Positions 23,286-36,100 of a stretch of DNA of 64,000 nucleotides are shown piece after piece. Under the pieces are notes generated by a model. The model searched no databases and was not told the origin of the DNA. It worked only from the letters and a program-made list of their open reading frames with translations. Each line of letters begins with the position of its first letter. Within the stretch, counting starts at the first letter, position 1. The stretch lies in NCBI RefSeq assembly GCF_010389155.1, contig NC_057764.1, forward strand, positions 37,146,275-37,210,274, written 5' to 3'. A program made the position numbers and the translations under genes. The DNA comes from Erigeron canadensis (Eukaryota; Streptophyta; Magnoliopsida; Asterales; Asteraceae).

Positions 23286-24220
23286 TCTGCGATTATATAT
23301 ATAGTTTTGGGTGATGTCATTTTAGTCTACTTGGCAGCTTCTAATTACACTGTCCACCTAAGATTTGGTATTAATTTAAAATCCCTCCATTCCCTTCCCA
23401 CCCCCAACAATTTTGAAATCAACAAGTCTGACCTAATTACCTGACCCATCCATTTTATTGCAAGGCCCAACGGCCCAGTCCAATGATTCAGCAACAAAGT
23501 TTTAAACTTCTTGATGGGCCATTTGAATTGGGTTTATCTTCTACTCAGCTAATCCGTAAATATTATTGTTTATGATATGTAACAGAGTTAGATGAATGGA
23601 TGAAGTTTTAAATTATATTTTTTCATTGATATAATTTTCATCAACTACTATATAGTACAAACAAAACAAAAGTATTTATAATCAAAGTTAAATGTAAAAG
23701 ACTTTAAAAGTCAAATAGTACATCTAAAATTGGACGGAAGAAGTATATGCCTATATGTTTTTTTGCAATCTGCATGTGTCTATATATTAATATATATATG
23801 ATGATAAATCAAAAGGCCTTGTTTGCATGTGTATACTTCCCTTTTGGTCCATATCCAATATGTAAGGATGATATTGGTCCACATGAATAACTTTATATAT
23901 TGCAAAAATGGTTTTTGGATTCAAACTTATTGACCTTATCTTATATCCAAAGTGACACCTTTATCCACTAAAAAACTTGATCTAAAACAGTAACTAGCCC
24001 TTTATTAGCATATTAAAATAGTCATATTGGCAAGGCTTTAATCCTTTGCCCTCTGCGTTTTTGTTATAGATATATTTGTTCTTCTACTCTTCCAACCTAA
24101 ACCTTGGTGTGATTTTCTCGCATCGAATTTGGATCAAAATTATTTACTGCTTGGGAACCAAACAACTGTTGTACATTGAATTTGGTTTAGTCTAGCAAAG
24201 TCTTGTAGACTGGTTGGTTA

Positions 24221-24533
24221 GGCCTTTGTTTATAAGGAGGGAGTTCCCCACATCAGCATCACATCACCCAGGACTCTCCTAGTCTATAAAAAAAGCTTCT
24301 TGGAACTTCTTTTCACATTATTAATTATTTAATAATTTATCTCGCACACAAATACACACATATATATACATTACACAAAAAAATAATGTTGCAGACCCCA
24401 CCTCCTTGCGTCCTCCAGCTTCTTGGTGAGGACTCTTGGCCAAGGACTCCCTCCGAAGACTCTCACTGCTTATAGCGTCCGGAGCCCTCAAGCACAAAAG
24501 GACGCATGCCTTAGGACGTTATAAGGTAAGGCC
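24221..24533. mobile_element. PIF/Harbinger-type MITE (313 bp) with TTA target duplication
   Basis: The element is bounded by TTA at 24218-24220 and TTA at 24534-24536. Its ends are inverted: GGCCTTTGTTTATAAGG and the complement of GACGTTATAAGGTAAGGCC. A 3-bp TTA duplication with GGCC-type ends fits PIF/Harbinger (Tourist-like) MITEs. The orthologous place in duplication unit 2 (32511-32520, CTTGGTTAGT) has a single TTA and no element, a precise empty site. No ORF is present. Confidence 0.85.
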
Positions 24534-25019
24534 TTAGTATAACTATCACACAGGAATATTATTAATTTACTCTTAAAAAATAAATCTAGTTTGAACGGTT
24601 CATGAGGGCTAAAACGGCCAGTAATACAAGGATGATTTAGTGCAAGTTGACATTTGACAATGTCATCACTGAAAATGATACAAGTGGACTTCAAATTATA
24701 ACCTAGCTTGCAAAGTTGGAACTTGCAATGAAGTTGGAATTAGTAATCAAGGCTAATATACATGTCTTCAAATTACAAACCATAGACCATGCATGCATGG
24801 CTTTCTAGAATATCATACCTATAATATTCCTCGTATATATATATCTCATAAAATAATATTCCTTATGTATTTATATATGTATATATATGGAATAATTAGA
24901 TGATTGGTTACAAGAGAAATAAGTGAGATCATGCTTACAAGTATATGAAAGCTGTGTGGAATTTCTTGCTCATTACTTTTCAATCAAACCGTGTGCTAAG
25001 TATTGGACTTTTGGTAACT

Positions 25020-25108
25020 AACAGATTCTATATATATATATATATATTTGTCATATGAACTCAAATATAAAAATACATTAACTAGCTTTTTAAGGTATAC
25101 ATCCATCC
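25020..25108 (+). promoter_or_regulatory. Proximal 5' region of GLR copy 1
   Basis: An AT dinucleotide run, (TA)n at about 25032-25049, lies about 60 bp before the start codon. It is followed by AACTAGCTTTTTAAGG and CATCCATCC just before the ATG. The same block precedes GLR copy 2 (33047-33125) almost unchanged. The AT run might serve as the TATA element, but that is inference. Confidence 0.3.
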
Positions 25109-28100
25109 ATGAAAAGAATAAAAGTGAATCTCAAAAAGATACATAATTATAATAGTTACTTAAATCTTTCTTTGGTGGCTTTCTTGTTCTCGTGTTTGCT
25201 TCTTCAAGCTACACTAACAACCGGAAGCTTGGCTACCTTGCCCAGAAAAGAAACGCGCATTGGTTTGATTCTTGACCAAACATCTAGGCCCGGGAAAGAG
25301 GCCAAAGTGGCAATTGAGTTAGCAGTTGAAGACTTGAAAATCAAAACCAATCAGCACCCGGTTTTATATCTTCAAAACACTCGTAACAAGCCTGCTTATG
25401 CAGCTATTGCAGGTAAATTTTCCTGTTTTTGACATAAACTGGTATCAAACTTGTATTAATTTTAGATTATTTTTAGAATTCTATTTTATATATTTATATG
25501 CTAACTTTTTTAGCAATGTGAAAATGCAGCAAAACAACTTATTGATGAGAAAAAATGTGAAGGCCATTTTAGGAGGTCATACATGGGAAGAAACGTCTGC
25601 AATAGCCGAGGTTATCAGTGAAGCCAATCATGATATTCCTGTTTTTCTTTCGTTAGCTGTCACAACTCCACTGCAAGCAACCGATCAATGGCCATTCTTT
25701 GTTCAAGGAGTTCCCACACAATCCACACAGATGAAAGCGGTGGCTGCCATTTTACAATCTTTGGGTTTACGTCAAGTGACTCTCATATATGACACCTCAT
25801 CGTCGGCATCAATTATATCACATCTCTCTCAGGCAGTTCGAAAAACAGGCGCAGAGTTAACCCATATCTCACCATTATTATCATCGAGTTCAGTTTCCAT
25901 AGAAGAAGAGCTTAAGGTACTCAAGAAACAACAGCGTCAAGTATTTGTAGTTCATACGTCTCTAGAACTTGCCATTCACCTGTTTCAGACAGCTAAGGAG
26001 ATGGAAATGACAGGGGACGGCTATCTATGGATTGCAACTAATGCAATCACGGATCTTTTGCATTCCATTGATTCCAGCATGATTTCTTCACTGAAAGGCA
26101 TGGTTGGAGTTAAAAGCTATATCCAAGAAACCACACCGGATTTCACAAATTTCAAAAGGAGATTTCGGCAAAAGTTCCATTCTGATTACCCTGAAGAAGA
26201 GCATGAAGAACCCGGAATCTTTGCTGTTCAAGGATATAACGCGATGAAAATGTTAGAAACAAACTCATCTGAAAACTTCCGTAAATGGAAATCAGTTGAG
26301 GTGAATATAGTTGAGATTGTATATGTGATAGGAAAGCGATATCAAAGTGTATACTGGACTGAAGGATCGGGTTTTTCAGAAACAGTTGAAGATGATATCA
26401 AAGGAGCAACTAATTATATCCATTATATGGATAATGTTGGACAGCTTTTGTGGCCTGTGCAACCTTGGTATGCTAACAGTAACAGACGTGGTAGGATTCT
26501 CGCAGAGACTTCACAGAATCGGATAATGAGGGTCGCTGTTCCTGCTCAATCTCTATTTGAGCAATTTGTGAAAGTGGATAACGATACTGGGAAGATCGAT
26601 GGTTTTGTAATCGAGGTGTTCAAGGAGATGATGACACAAATGAATCAACCATATCATCTTTATCCATTTAATGATTCATATGATGAATTGGTAAAAACAG
26701 TTAATACCACGGTCAGTCATTTTCCCAATCATACATTCGTTGAAAATAAAATCTTTCCATTACTGATGATCATATTATCTTTTTCTTTTTATCAATTGTA
26801 GCAATACGATGCAGTAGCTGGTGATGTAACGATTACAGAAGAAAGACATAATGTAGCAGATTTCACACAACCATTTACTGAATCAGGTTTAGAGATGATT
26901 GTACCTGTTAGATCAAGGTTATCAAACCAGGCATGGCTGTTCATGAAGCCATTCACTTCGGTGATGTGGTGGTTAATAGCACTTGTCACCATCTACAATG
27001 GCTTCATTGTTTGGTTAATCGAGAGGAGCCATAATGAAGATCTACGTGGCTCGGTCATAACACAAACTGGAATCGTCATTTGGCTTGGATTTACTACACT
27101 CTTTGCTTTGCAAGGTAATTTACAAACATCAGGTATCTCAAAAAGGTCAGATGGAAAAGTTTAACTAAAAGACGCCAGGCAAATTAAACGGGTCGGGTTA
27201 AGTAGTTGTAGGAAACAACCTTATAAATCAATCTACTGATTTTAGATTATTATCTATACATTTTTTTTAATGGTATTATTATTAAAATTTAGTGCATTTG
27301 TATCAATTTAATGATTGAATAATTTTACTTTAACATTCTCAATGTTTTAGACAAAAGTGTTTGTGGATCAGCGCAACCAAATCCAAACTTCAAATCATGT
27401 TGACCTGCTACCCAACCCCTCAACCCATCCATCTTGCCACTTCTAATAGTCTACTGCTGATGTTAACTTAAATTCCTTTTACTAATGATTATTTCTATCA
27501 CAGGGGACAAGCTCCATAGCAATTTGTCAAGAATGGCAGTGGTCATGTGGCTGTTCGTGGCACTAATTATCACACAGAGCTACACGGCTAGCTTGGCTAG
27601 CATGCTCACGGCTCAAAGGCTTGAACCCTCAATAACCAGTGTTGATATGCTGAGAAACATGAATGCCACTGTTGGTTATTGCAAAGGATCGTTTGTAAGC
27701 AATTATTTGGTTAATGTTCTCCAGTTTGAGAACGCCACGGTCAAAAGCTATAACTCGACCCATGAATATGCCAAGGCCCTTAACAGTGGTGAAATCGCCG
27801 CTATCTTTCTTGAGGTTCCTGCAGCTAAAGTCTTTCTAGCTCAGTACTGTAAGAGCTTCATAAGAACCGGAGAGACATTCAAAGTTGGAGGTTTCGGATT
27901 CGTAAGTTCTCTCATTCTAAATTCCTATTACAATTAAGCTTAAGTGAAAATATAGTTTCCGATGTTAAAAAGAGTTGACTTGATTTAGAGGTGGCGATTT
28001 CAGCCCAATTACTTAGAACAGATCATACATGCCAGAACAAAAAGTGGCACAAAAAGAAATGAGTCATAGATCAGCCACACTGTATTTTAGATAATCAAAC

Positions 28101-28601
28101 CTCTGAAACTAATTTATTATTATCTAATTAAGTCAAACTGTGTCATAACTTCAGGCATTTCCTAAGAATTTTTCAAGACTTTCAGAGGTAAACAAGGCAC
28201 TAATGAATGTAACAGAAAGTAGGAAGCTCAAAGAAATCGAAGACAAGTATATTATCTCTCAGAAGTGCGTTGATGAAGAATCTTCTCCGGATAAAGAAGA
28301 GCGTCTAAGTGCTCAAAGCTTTTGGGTACTATTTGTGTTGACCGGAGGTACATCTACGATTGCTCTCATGATCTATGTCATCATCAGCATCGGAGAAAAT
28401 AAAGAATCTAATCAAGAGCACGGAAGTATCTTCAAATGCATATCAGCATTCATCAAAGATTGCCAACGCACAATAAAACGATCATCTAGCCTAGTTGCTA
28501 ATGCTGAAAGTGCTAGACACACTCGAAACATGGATCAAGGGACTCAAGATGACATGGATGATTTACAAGAACTACATGAAAGTACCCTAACTGTGAATTA
28601 A
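25109..28601 (+). CDS. Glutamate receptor-like channel, clade 2 (GLR copy 1), frameshifted in exon 2
   Basis: Five exons with GT-AG introns: 25109-25412, 25530-26711, 26802-27114, 27504-27901 and 28155-28601. Order: signal peptide; amino-terminal ligand-binding (Venus-flytrap) domain; S1 half of the glutamate-type ligand domain (MRVAVPAQSLFEQF); M1 (VMWWLIALVTIYNGFIVW); pore loop; M3 with SYTASLASMLTAQ, the clade-2 form of the channel gate; S2 half; M4 (LTGGTSTIALMIYVII). It should form amino-acid-gated cation channels. The break: GATGAG is followed by six A at 25550-25555 where copy 2 has five, shifting the frame after DEK early in exon 2. Otherwise splice sites and reading frames are intact, and removing one A leaves a total divisible by three. 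It is either a young pseudogene or a homopolymer error. Confidence 0.85.
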
Positions 28602-29174
28602 CTATCGGGTTAAGGTCTAGTAGTATACATAGTCATAGGTTTATTGTTGATTTTTTGTAATAAAATTTCAAAATTGTACAATTCCGTATGTACACAAAAG
28701 TCCCTACCCACATATTATCGGATTAGGATAGCGATCATTGGTTTACTGTCAAGATTAGTTAAAGAAAATTAAACACACACTTGTCAGAATTTTCCAAAGA
28801 TAAAAAAAAATAAAAAAATTACTAGAACTGATGTAAAGTACCTGTGGCCTTCGATCTTCTTACAAGTCGATTAGTTGATGAAGTGTATATGGTGAAATAA
28901 ATTTTGATTATCTTTTTTTTTTTTTGAATTTGATTATCTAGTCGATTGAAAGGGAAAGCTGCGATTATATATATATAGTTTTGGGTGATGTCATTAAGTC
29001 TACTTGGCAGCTTCTAATTAGACTGTCCACCTAAGATTTGGGATTAAATTAGGATCCCTCCACGCCCCTCTCAACAATTTTAAAACCAACATGTGACTTA
29101 ATTACCTGACCCGTTCATTTTATTGCATGGCCCAACGGCCCACCCCAATGATTGAATACCGTTCGTCTATGGAT

Positions 29175-31690
29175 TGTAACACCCCAACAAGACAGAATCA
29201 TGAGGTATCACGGGAAAAGCACAGCACGACATGGAAATTATGTAGAGTAAACTAAATGCATAAAAGGATCAAGTAAATTCATACGAACCATTTAGTAGTG
29301 CAAGCAACCGGATCAAATCTAAGCATAAACCCTAATCGGGAATAATGAATCACGGATCCAAGAAGTCCAAGTCCAAATCCAATTCTAGCAAAATCAGGCA
29401 ATCAATCATCCAATACATCTTTGAGCTAACCTGTCACCTGAAAAGTGTACTAACACGCGTCAACATAAAGTTGGTGAGTTCGTAGGGATAAGTAACAGGA
29501 AATAAGTGTGTCGGGATAACAACCATTAACGATACACGAGGATTAGGATACCTAATCACGTTCACACAAATCAACACAAGTCAACGTTTACGTTCAATTA
29601 TAATTATAATGGCACGTCTTACATAATAAATAATGCGCGATAAACCGGCACGACTTACATGATAAACAATGCGTATAATACGTTTCAAGCACGACTTACA
29701 TATATTTCAAATGCGTAAAATACGTTCAAGGCACGACTTACATATATTTCAAATGCGTAAAATACGTTCAAGGCACGACTTACATATATTTCAAATGCGT
29801 AAAATACGTTCCAGGCACGACTTACATATATTTCAAATGCGTAATATCACGGCACGACTTACATATATTTCAAATGCGTAATATCAACGTACGTTACAAC
29901 TAGCATTCATATACAATATACACGTTAAACAATATCATTAACAACAACGTTATGCCACAAATTGTGAGCTTATCGTTATGCCATCAACATGGACTTAATC
30001 GTTATCACCATCACAAATCTATAATACGTTAAGGGGGAAAATGTTATCATGCAAGATCCTATGTCCCGATCCTTATCAAAACGTTTTCCATCAATCAACA
30101 ACACAATGCACATACACTTCTTACGATTCTAATTTCAAGGAATCATTGATGCTTATATATAGGGTCACTCGCAGCCTTACCACCACATCTCCTATTCATT
30201 GAAAGTATAACCGTCTTCCATGTATGTACAACTACCCAAACCACAACAAGTATTCATACACAAAAGCATAATAACCGAGCAACAAGTCAATACGTTAATC
30301 AAGAAATCAATCAATCGATTAAACGACAATAACAAGCACGTACACTTTTCAGCCCGAATCTCAATTGAGTAGGGAGGGTTTACGAAACTCACCTTAAGCG
30401 GCTACAACAAATTAACATCACGCTAAGAATGTCCAACGGTCATCAAGGGTCCACAACCAAACTTCAACAACGATCACAACCTACTTTACAATATCAAAAT
30501 ATCACAAAGGCATCCCAACAGTAAGGTCTAACTAGTTAAACTACGCCACACTTTCCAAGGGTGATCTAAAAGTGATCCAAGAATGCTTAAACCATATTGA
30601 AGAGTTTTAGTTAAATACGATTTAATGACTTAATTAGTACCAAAATTTGACGTAAAAATCAAAGTGTTTAGGAATGTGTTTAATCAATTTTGTTGACCTT
30701 AAAATGATGATATAAGACTAATAAACAAGTTTTTGATCATTAAAAGTCGACCGATAACCGAACGAAAAACTTGAGGAAAGGACAGAAAAACTGCGGCCGC
30801 TCGCAGGGTCGACCGTGTGAGCGTCTACAGTACGGGAATAACTGGGCACGTAGCACGGCCACAAGCACGATGCGCGCTGTCTGAGCGGCCGTGCTCCGAC
30901 TGGGCAGATTCTTGATTTCAAGATCGACTAAAGAAGGTTCAAGACATGTTTTGAAGCACAAACTAACATCATTTGACATAAACAAACAAAACCCCTATCA
31001 TAGATTCCATTCATAACATCATACAAATCCGGATTCACCTCAAATTCAACCAAAACCCTAATGAAACCCTAAATCGACCCAAATCCATTTTTGACCCGAA
31101 ATCAAGCAAGAACCCATAAGATTTGACTAGGAAACATGTTTAATGACATGAAATGGAGAAATTAAGTTAGGTTTCACTTACCAAATCTTCCAAAAGCCCT
31201 TAAATCCAAATTTGGAGCTAGGAGGAGGATGAACACTTGAAACTTGTAAGAAGCTTGGACTTTGATGATGTAGGTTATTATTGCCAAAAAGTTTAATTAA
31301 TTTAACACTAACAACACAAGATTTGCAAGGATTCATAAACAATTTATGGTGGAGCATTTTGGTAAATGAAGAAGAAGGAGAATAAATGATATGGGGGAGA
31401 GAGGGAGGATAAAAAAAAAAGGATAAGGAAAAGAGAAGAGAAGAGTGTGTGGTGAGGGAAGAGAGAGGTCGGTCATGGGGTCTCATTTTTGAGGCCCCGC
31501 TCCGTTAATTTCGACAAATAGCTATTCGTTAAACATTTAAATGCCAAAACGAACCTGTTAACACATTTAAACTCAACGTTACGTTAAAACATATCAAAAC
31601 GTTCAATAAATCATATACATTCACGAAATCGTCCTCACTTAATTACGTTTAATTACAAGTCAATTGAGGTCAAAAGTCACGAATGTTACA
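29175..31690 (+). mobile_element. Solo LTR of a Ty3/Gypsy-like retrotransposon, copy 2 (2516 bp)
   Basis: It starts TGTAACACCCC and ends GAATGTTACA, flanked by a perfect 5-bp target-site duplication, TGGAT, at 29170-29174 and 31691-31695. It is the same family as 16129-19002 but in opposite orientation. No internal region or second LTR is present. Duplication unit 1 has no insertion at the matching place (near 23490), so it came in after the duplication. The ORFs at 30718-31486 are not called. Confidence 0.9.
29605..29890 (+). repeat. 42-bp tandem repeat array inside solo LTR 2
   Basis: Units with GGCACGACTTACATATATTT followed by CAAATGCGTAAAATACGTTC recur at 42-bp spacing (starts about 29688, 29730, 29772 and 29814). 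A shortened 37-bp unit leads to 29851, and degenerate units lie upstream from about 29610. Because 42 is divisible by three, it creates a periodic 14-residue ORF that is not a gene. Confidence 0.85.
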
Positions 31691-33046
31691 TGGATACTTA
31701 AAGTTTTAAACTTCTTTATGGGCCACTTGGATTGGGTTTATCTTCTAAATAGTTGTAACAATCGGTTAACCGGTTAGGTTATTTATTTACAATAACCGAA
31801 ACCGGTTTTTTCTTAAACAAATATTAACTAGTACCACCATTCTAATTGGTACTGGTTGACTTTTTACCTTTTCTTTTCAACTTCAACTGTAAATATTATT
31901 GTTTATGTTATATAACATTTGATATAAATTAGATGAATAGATGAAGTTATAAATGTATTTTTCATTGATATAATTTTCACCAACTACTATATAATACAAA
32001 CAAAAATATTTACACTTAAAGTTAAAATAAAAGAAAGTCAAAGTTAAAGTAAAAAACTTTAAAAGTCAAAATAGTATATTTAAAATGAGTTGGAAGAAAT
32101 ATATCCCTATATGTGTTTTTGGCAATCTGCATGCGGCTATATACTTCCCTTTTTGGTTCATATCCAATATGTGAGGATGAGATTGGTCCACATGTCTTAA
32201 GCAATGCATAAGTGGTTTCTGGATTCAAACTTATTGACCTTATGACACTTTTATCCACTAAAAAAAACTTAAATCTAAAACAGTAATAAACAAGCCCTTT
32301 AGCATACTAAAATAGTCATTACTAATTGGCAAGGCTTATAATCCTTTGCTCTATGCGTTTTTGTTATAGATATAGTTTGTTCTTCTCTTCCAACCTAAAC
32401 CTTGGTGTGATTTTCTTGCATCGAATTTCGATCAAAATTATTTAGTAGTTGGGAACCAAACAACTGTTGTACATTCAGTTTGGTTTAGTCTAGCAAAGTC
32501 TTGTAGACTGCTTGGTTAGTATAACTATCACAAAGGAATATTATTTACTCTTAAAAATAAATCTAGTTTGAACGGTTCATGCGGGCTAAAATGATCAAAC
32601 CAGTAATATACTAATATTCGTTTGGTGACAACAAGTAATATAAGTACTAATATAAGAAACTAATTAAGGATGATTTAGTGCAAGTTGACATTTGACAATG
32701 TCATCACTGAAAATGACACAAGTTGACTTATAAAATTACTCGTATAACCTTTGCAAAGTCGGAACTTGCAAAGGAGTTGAATTAGTAATCACAGAGTTAA
32801 CCGCAGACCTTGCATGGCTTTCTAGAATATCATACCTATAATATTCCTCGTATATATATATCTCATAAAATAATATTCCTTATGTATTTATATATGTATA
32901 TATATGGAATAATTAGATGATTGGTTACAAGAGAAATAAGTGAGATCATGCTTACAAGTATATGAAAGCTGTGTGGAATTTCTTGCTCATTACTTTTCAA
33001 TCAAACCGTGTGCTAAGTATTGGACTTTTGGTAACTAACAGATTCT

Positions 33047-33125
33047 ATATATATATATATATATTTGTCATATGAACTCAAATATAAAAATACATTAACT
33101 AGCTTTTTAAGGTATACATCCATCC
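33047..33125 (+). promoter_or_regulatory. Proximal 5' region of GLR copy 2
   Basis: A (TA)n run at about 33047-33064 and the AACTAGCTTTTTAAGG block lie just before the ATG, as in copy 1. The strong similarity to copy 1 suggests shared expression control, which is inference. Confidence 0.3.
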
Positions 33126-36100
33126 ATGAAAAGAATAAAAGTGAATCTCAAAAAGATACATAATTATAATAGTTACTTAAATCTTTCTTTGGTGGCTTTC
33201 TTGTTCTCGTGTTTGCTTCTTCAAGCTACACTAACAACCGGAAGCTTGGCTACCTTGCCCAGAAAAGAAACGCGCATTGGTTTGATTCTTGACCAAACAT
33301 CTAGGCCCGGAAAGAGGCCAAAGTGGCAATTGAGTTAGCAGTTGAAGACTTGAAAATCAAAACCAATCAGCACCCGGTTTTATATCTTCAAAACACTCGT
33401 AACAAGCCTGCTTATGCAGCTATTGCAGGTAAATTTTCCTGTTTTTGACATAAACTGGTATCAAACTTGTATTAATTTTAGATTATTTTTAGAATTCTAT
33501 TTTATATATTTATATGCTAACTTTTTAGCAATGTGAAAATGCAGCAAAACAACTTATTGATGAGAAAAATGTGAAGGCCATTTTAGGAGGTCATACATGG
33601 GAAGAATCGTCTGCCATATCCGAGGTTATCAGTGAAGCCAATCATGATATTCCTGTTTTTCTTTCGTTAGCTGGCACAACTCCACTGCAAGCAACCGATC
33701 AATGGCCATTCTTTGTTCAAGGAGTTCCCACACAATCCACACAGATGAAAGCGGTGGCTGCCATTTTACAATCCTTGGGTTTACGTCAAGTGACTCTCCT
33801 ATATGATACCTCATCGTCGGCATCAATCATATCTCATCTCTCTCAGGCAGTTCGAAAAACAGGCGCAGAGTTAACCCATATATTACCATTATCATCAAGT
33901 TCAGTTTCCATAGAAGAAGAGCTTAAGGTACTCAAGAAACAACAGCGTCAAGTATTTGTAGTTCATACATCTCTAGACCTTGCCGTTCGCCTGTGTCGGA
34001 CAGCTATGGAGATGGAAATGATAGGGGACGGCTATCTATGGATTGCAACTAATGCAATCACGGATCTTTTGCATTCCATTGATTCCAACATGATTTCTTC
34101 ACTGAAAGGCATGGTTGGAGTTAAAAGCTATATCCAAGAAACCACACCGGATTTCACAAATTTCAAAAGGAGATTTCGTCAAAAGTTCCATTCTGATTAC
34201 CCTGAAGAAGCGCATGAAGAACCTGGAATCTTTTCTGTTCAAGGATATAACACGATGAAAATGTTAGAAAAAAACTCATCTGAAAACTTTCATGTATGGA
34301 AACCAGTAGAGGCAAATATAGTGGAGATTGTATATGTGATAGGAAAGCGGTATCAAAGTGTATACTGGACTGAAGGATCAGGTTTTTCAGAAACTGTTGA
34401 AGGTGACATCAAAGGAGCAACTAATTATTTCCAATATATGGATAATGTTGGACAACTTTTGTGGCCTGTGCAACCTTGGTATGCTAACAGTAACAGACGT
34501 GGTAGGATTCTCGCAGAGACTTCACAGAATCGGATGAGGGTCGCTGTTCCTGCTCGATCTCTGTTTAAGCAATTTGTGAGCGTGGATAAAGATACTGGGA
34601 GAATCGATGGTTTTGTAATCGAGGTGTTCAAGGAGATGATGACACAAATGAATCAACTATATGATCTTTATCCATTTAATGATTCATATGATGAATTGGT
34701 AAAAACAGTTAATACCACGGTCAGTCATTTTCCCAATCATACATTCGTTGAAAATAAAATCTTTCCATTACTGATGATCACATTATCTTTTTCTTTTTAT
34801 CAATTGTAGCAATACGATGCAGTAGCTGGTGATGTAACGATTACATCAGAAAGACATGATGTAGCAGATTTCACACAACCGTTTACTGAATCAGGTTTAG
34901 AGATGATTGTACCTGTTAGATCAAGGTTATCAAACCAGGCATGGCTGTTCATGAAGCCATTCACTTCGGTGATGTGGTGGTTAATAGCACTTGTCACCAT
35001 CTACAATGGCTTCATTGTTTGGTTAATCGAGAGGAGCCATAATGAAGATCTACGTGGCTCGGTCATAACACAAACTGGAATCATCATTTGGCTAGGATTT
35101 ACTACACTCTTCGCTTTGCGAGGTAATTTACAAACATCAGGTATCTCAAAAAGGTCAGATGGAAAGTTTTAACTAAAAGGGGCCAGGCGGATCAAATGGG
35201 CTGGGTTAAGTAGTTGTAGAAAACAACCTTATAAATCAATCTACTAAATTTAGATTATTGTCTATACATTTTTTTGAATGGTATTATTATTAAAATTTAG
35301 TGCATTTGTATCAATTTAATGATTGAATAATTTTACTTTAACATTCTCAAAAATTTAGACAAAAGTGTTTGTGGATCAGCGCAACCAAATCCAAACTACA
35401 AATCATGTTGACCTGCTACCCAACCCTGCAACCCATCCATCTTGCCACTTCTAATAGTTAACTGCTGATGTTAACTTAAATTTTTTTTATTCATGATTAT
35501 TTCTATCACAGGGGACAAGCTCCATAGCAATTTGTCAAGAATGGCAGTGGTCATGTGGCTGTTCGTGGCACTAATTATCACACAGAGCTACACGGCTAGC
35601 TTGGCTAGCATGCTCACTGCTCAAAGGCTTGAACCCTCAATAACCAGTGTTGATATGCTGAGAAACATGAATGCCCCTGTCGGTTATTGCAATGGATCAT
35701 TTGTAAACAAGTATTTGATTAATGTTCTCCATTTTGAGAACGCCACGGTCAAAAGCTATAACTCGACCCATGGATATGCCAAGGCCCTTAACAGTGGTGA
35801 AATCGCCGCTATCTTTCTTGAGGTTCCTGCAGCTAAAGTCTTTCTAGCTCAGTACTGTAAGAGCTTCATAAGAACCGGAGAGACATTCAAAGTTGGAGGT
35901 TTCGGATTCGTAAGTCCTCTCATTCCAAATTCCTATTACAATTAAGTTTAAGTAAAATAATTGTTTCCGAAGTTAAAAAGAGTTGACTTGATTTATAGGT
36001 GGCGATTTCAGCCATTTACCTAGAACAGATCAAACATGTAAAAACAAAAAGTATCACAAAAGGAAATGAGTCATAGATCAGCCACACTGTATTTTAAATT

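Larger units (their letters stand above)
22119..28770. repeat. Tandem duplication unit 1 (contains GLR copy 1)
   Basis: This unit begins in the region upstream of the phosphatase gene and ends just past the 3' end of GLR copy 1. It aligns block by block with 28771-36791. Shared landmarks include TTACTAGAACTGATG (22167 and 28820 areas), GGCCTTCGATCTTCTTACAAG, GTTTTGGGTGATGTCATT, GAACCAAACAACTGTTGTAC and the whole GLR gene. It differs from unit 2 by private insertions: a Helitron-like segment, the GGGTTGG-rich element and a Harbinger-type MITE. Confidence 0.85.

Noticed and set aside
29669..29881. A 70-codon plus-strand ORF with a repeating 14-residue motif
   Set aside because: It is produced by the 42-bp tandem array inside the solo LTR (42 is a multiple of three), with no independent evidence of coding.
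30718..31486. Minus-strand ORFs of 67-102 codons within solo LTR 2
   Set aside because: They overlap in different frames, are in the LTR, and carry no recognisable domain.
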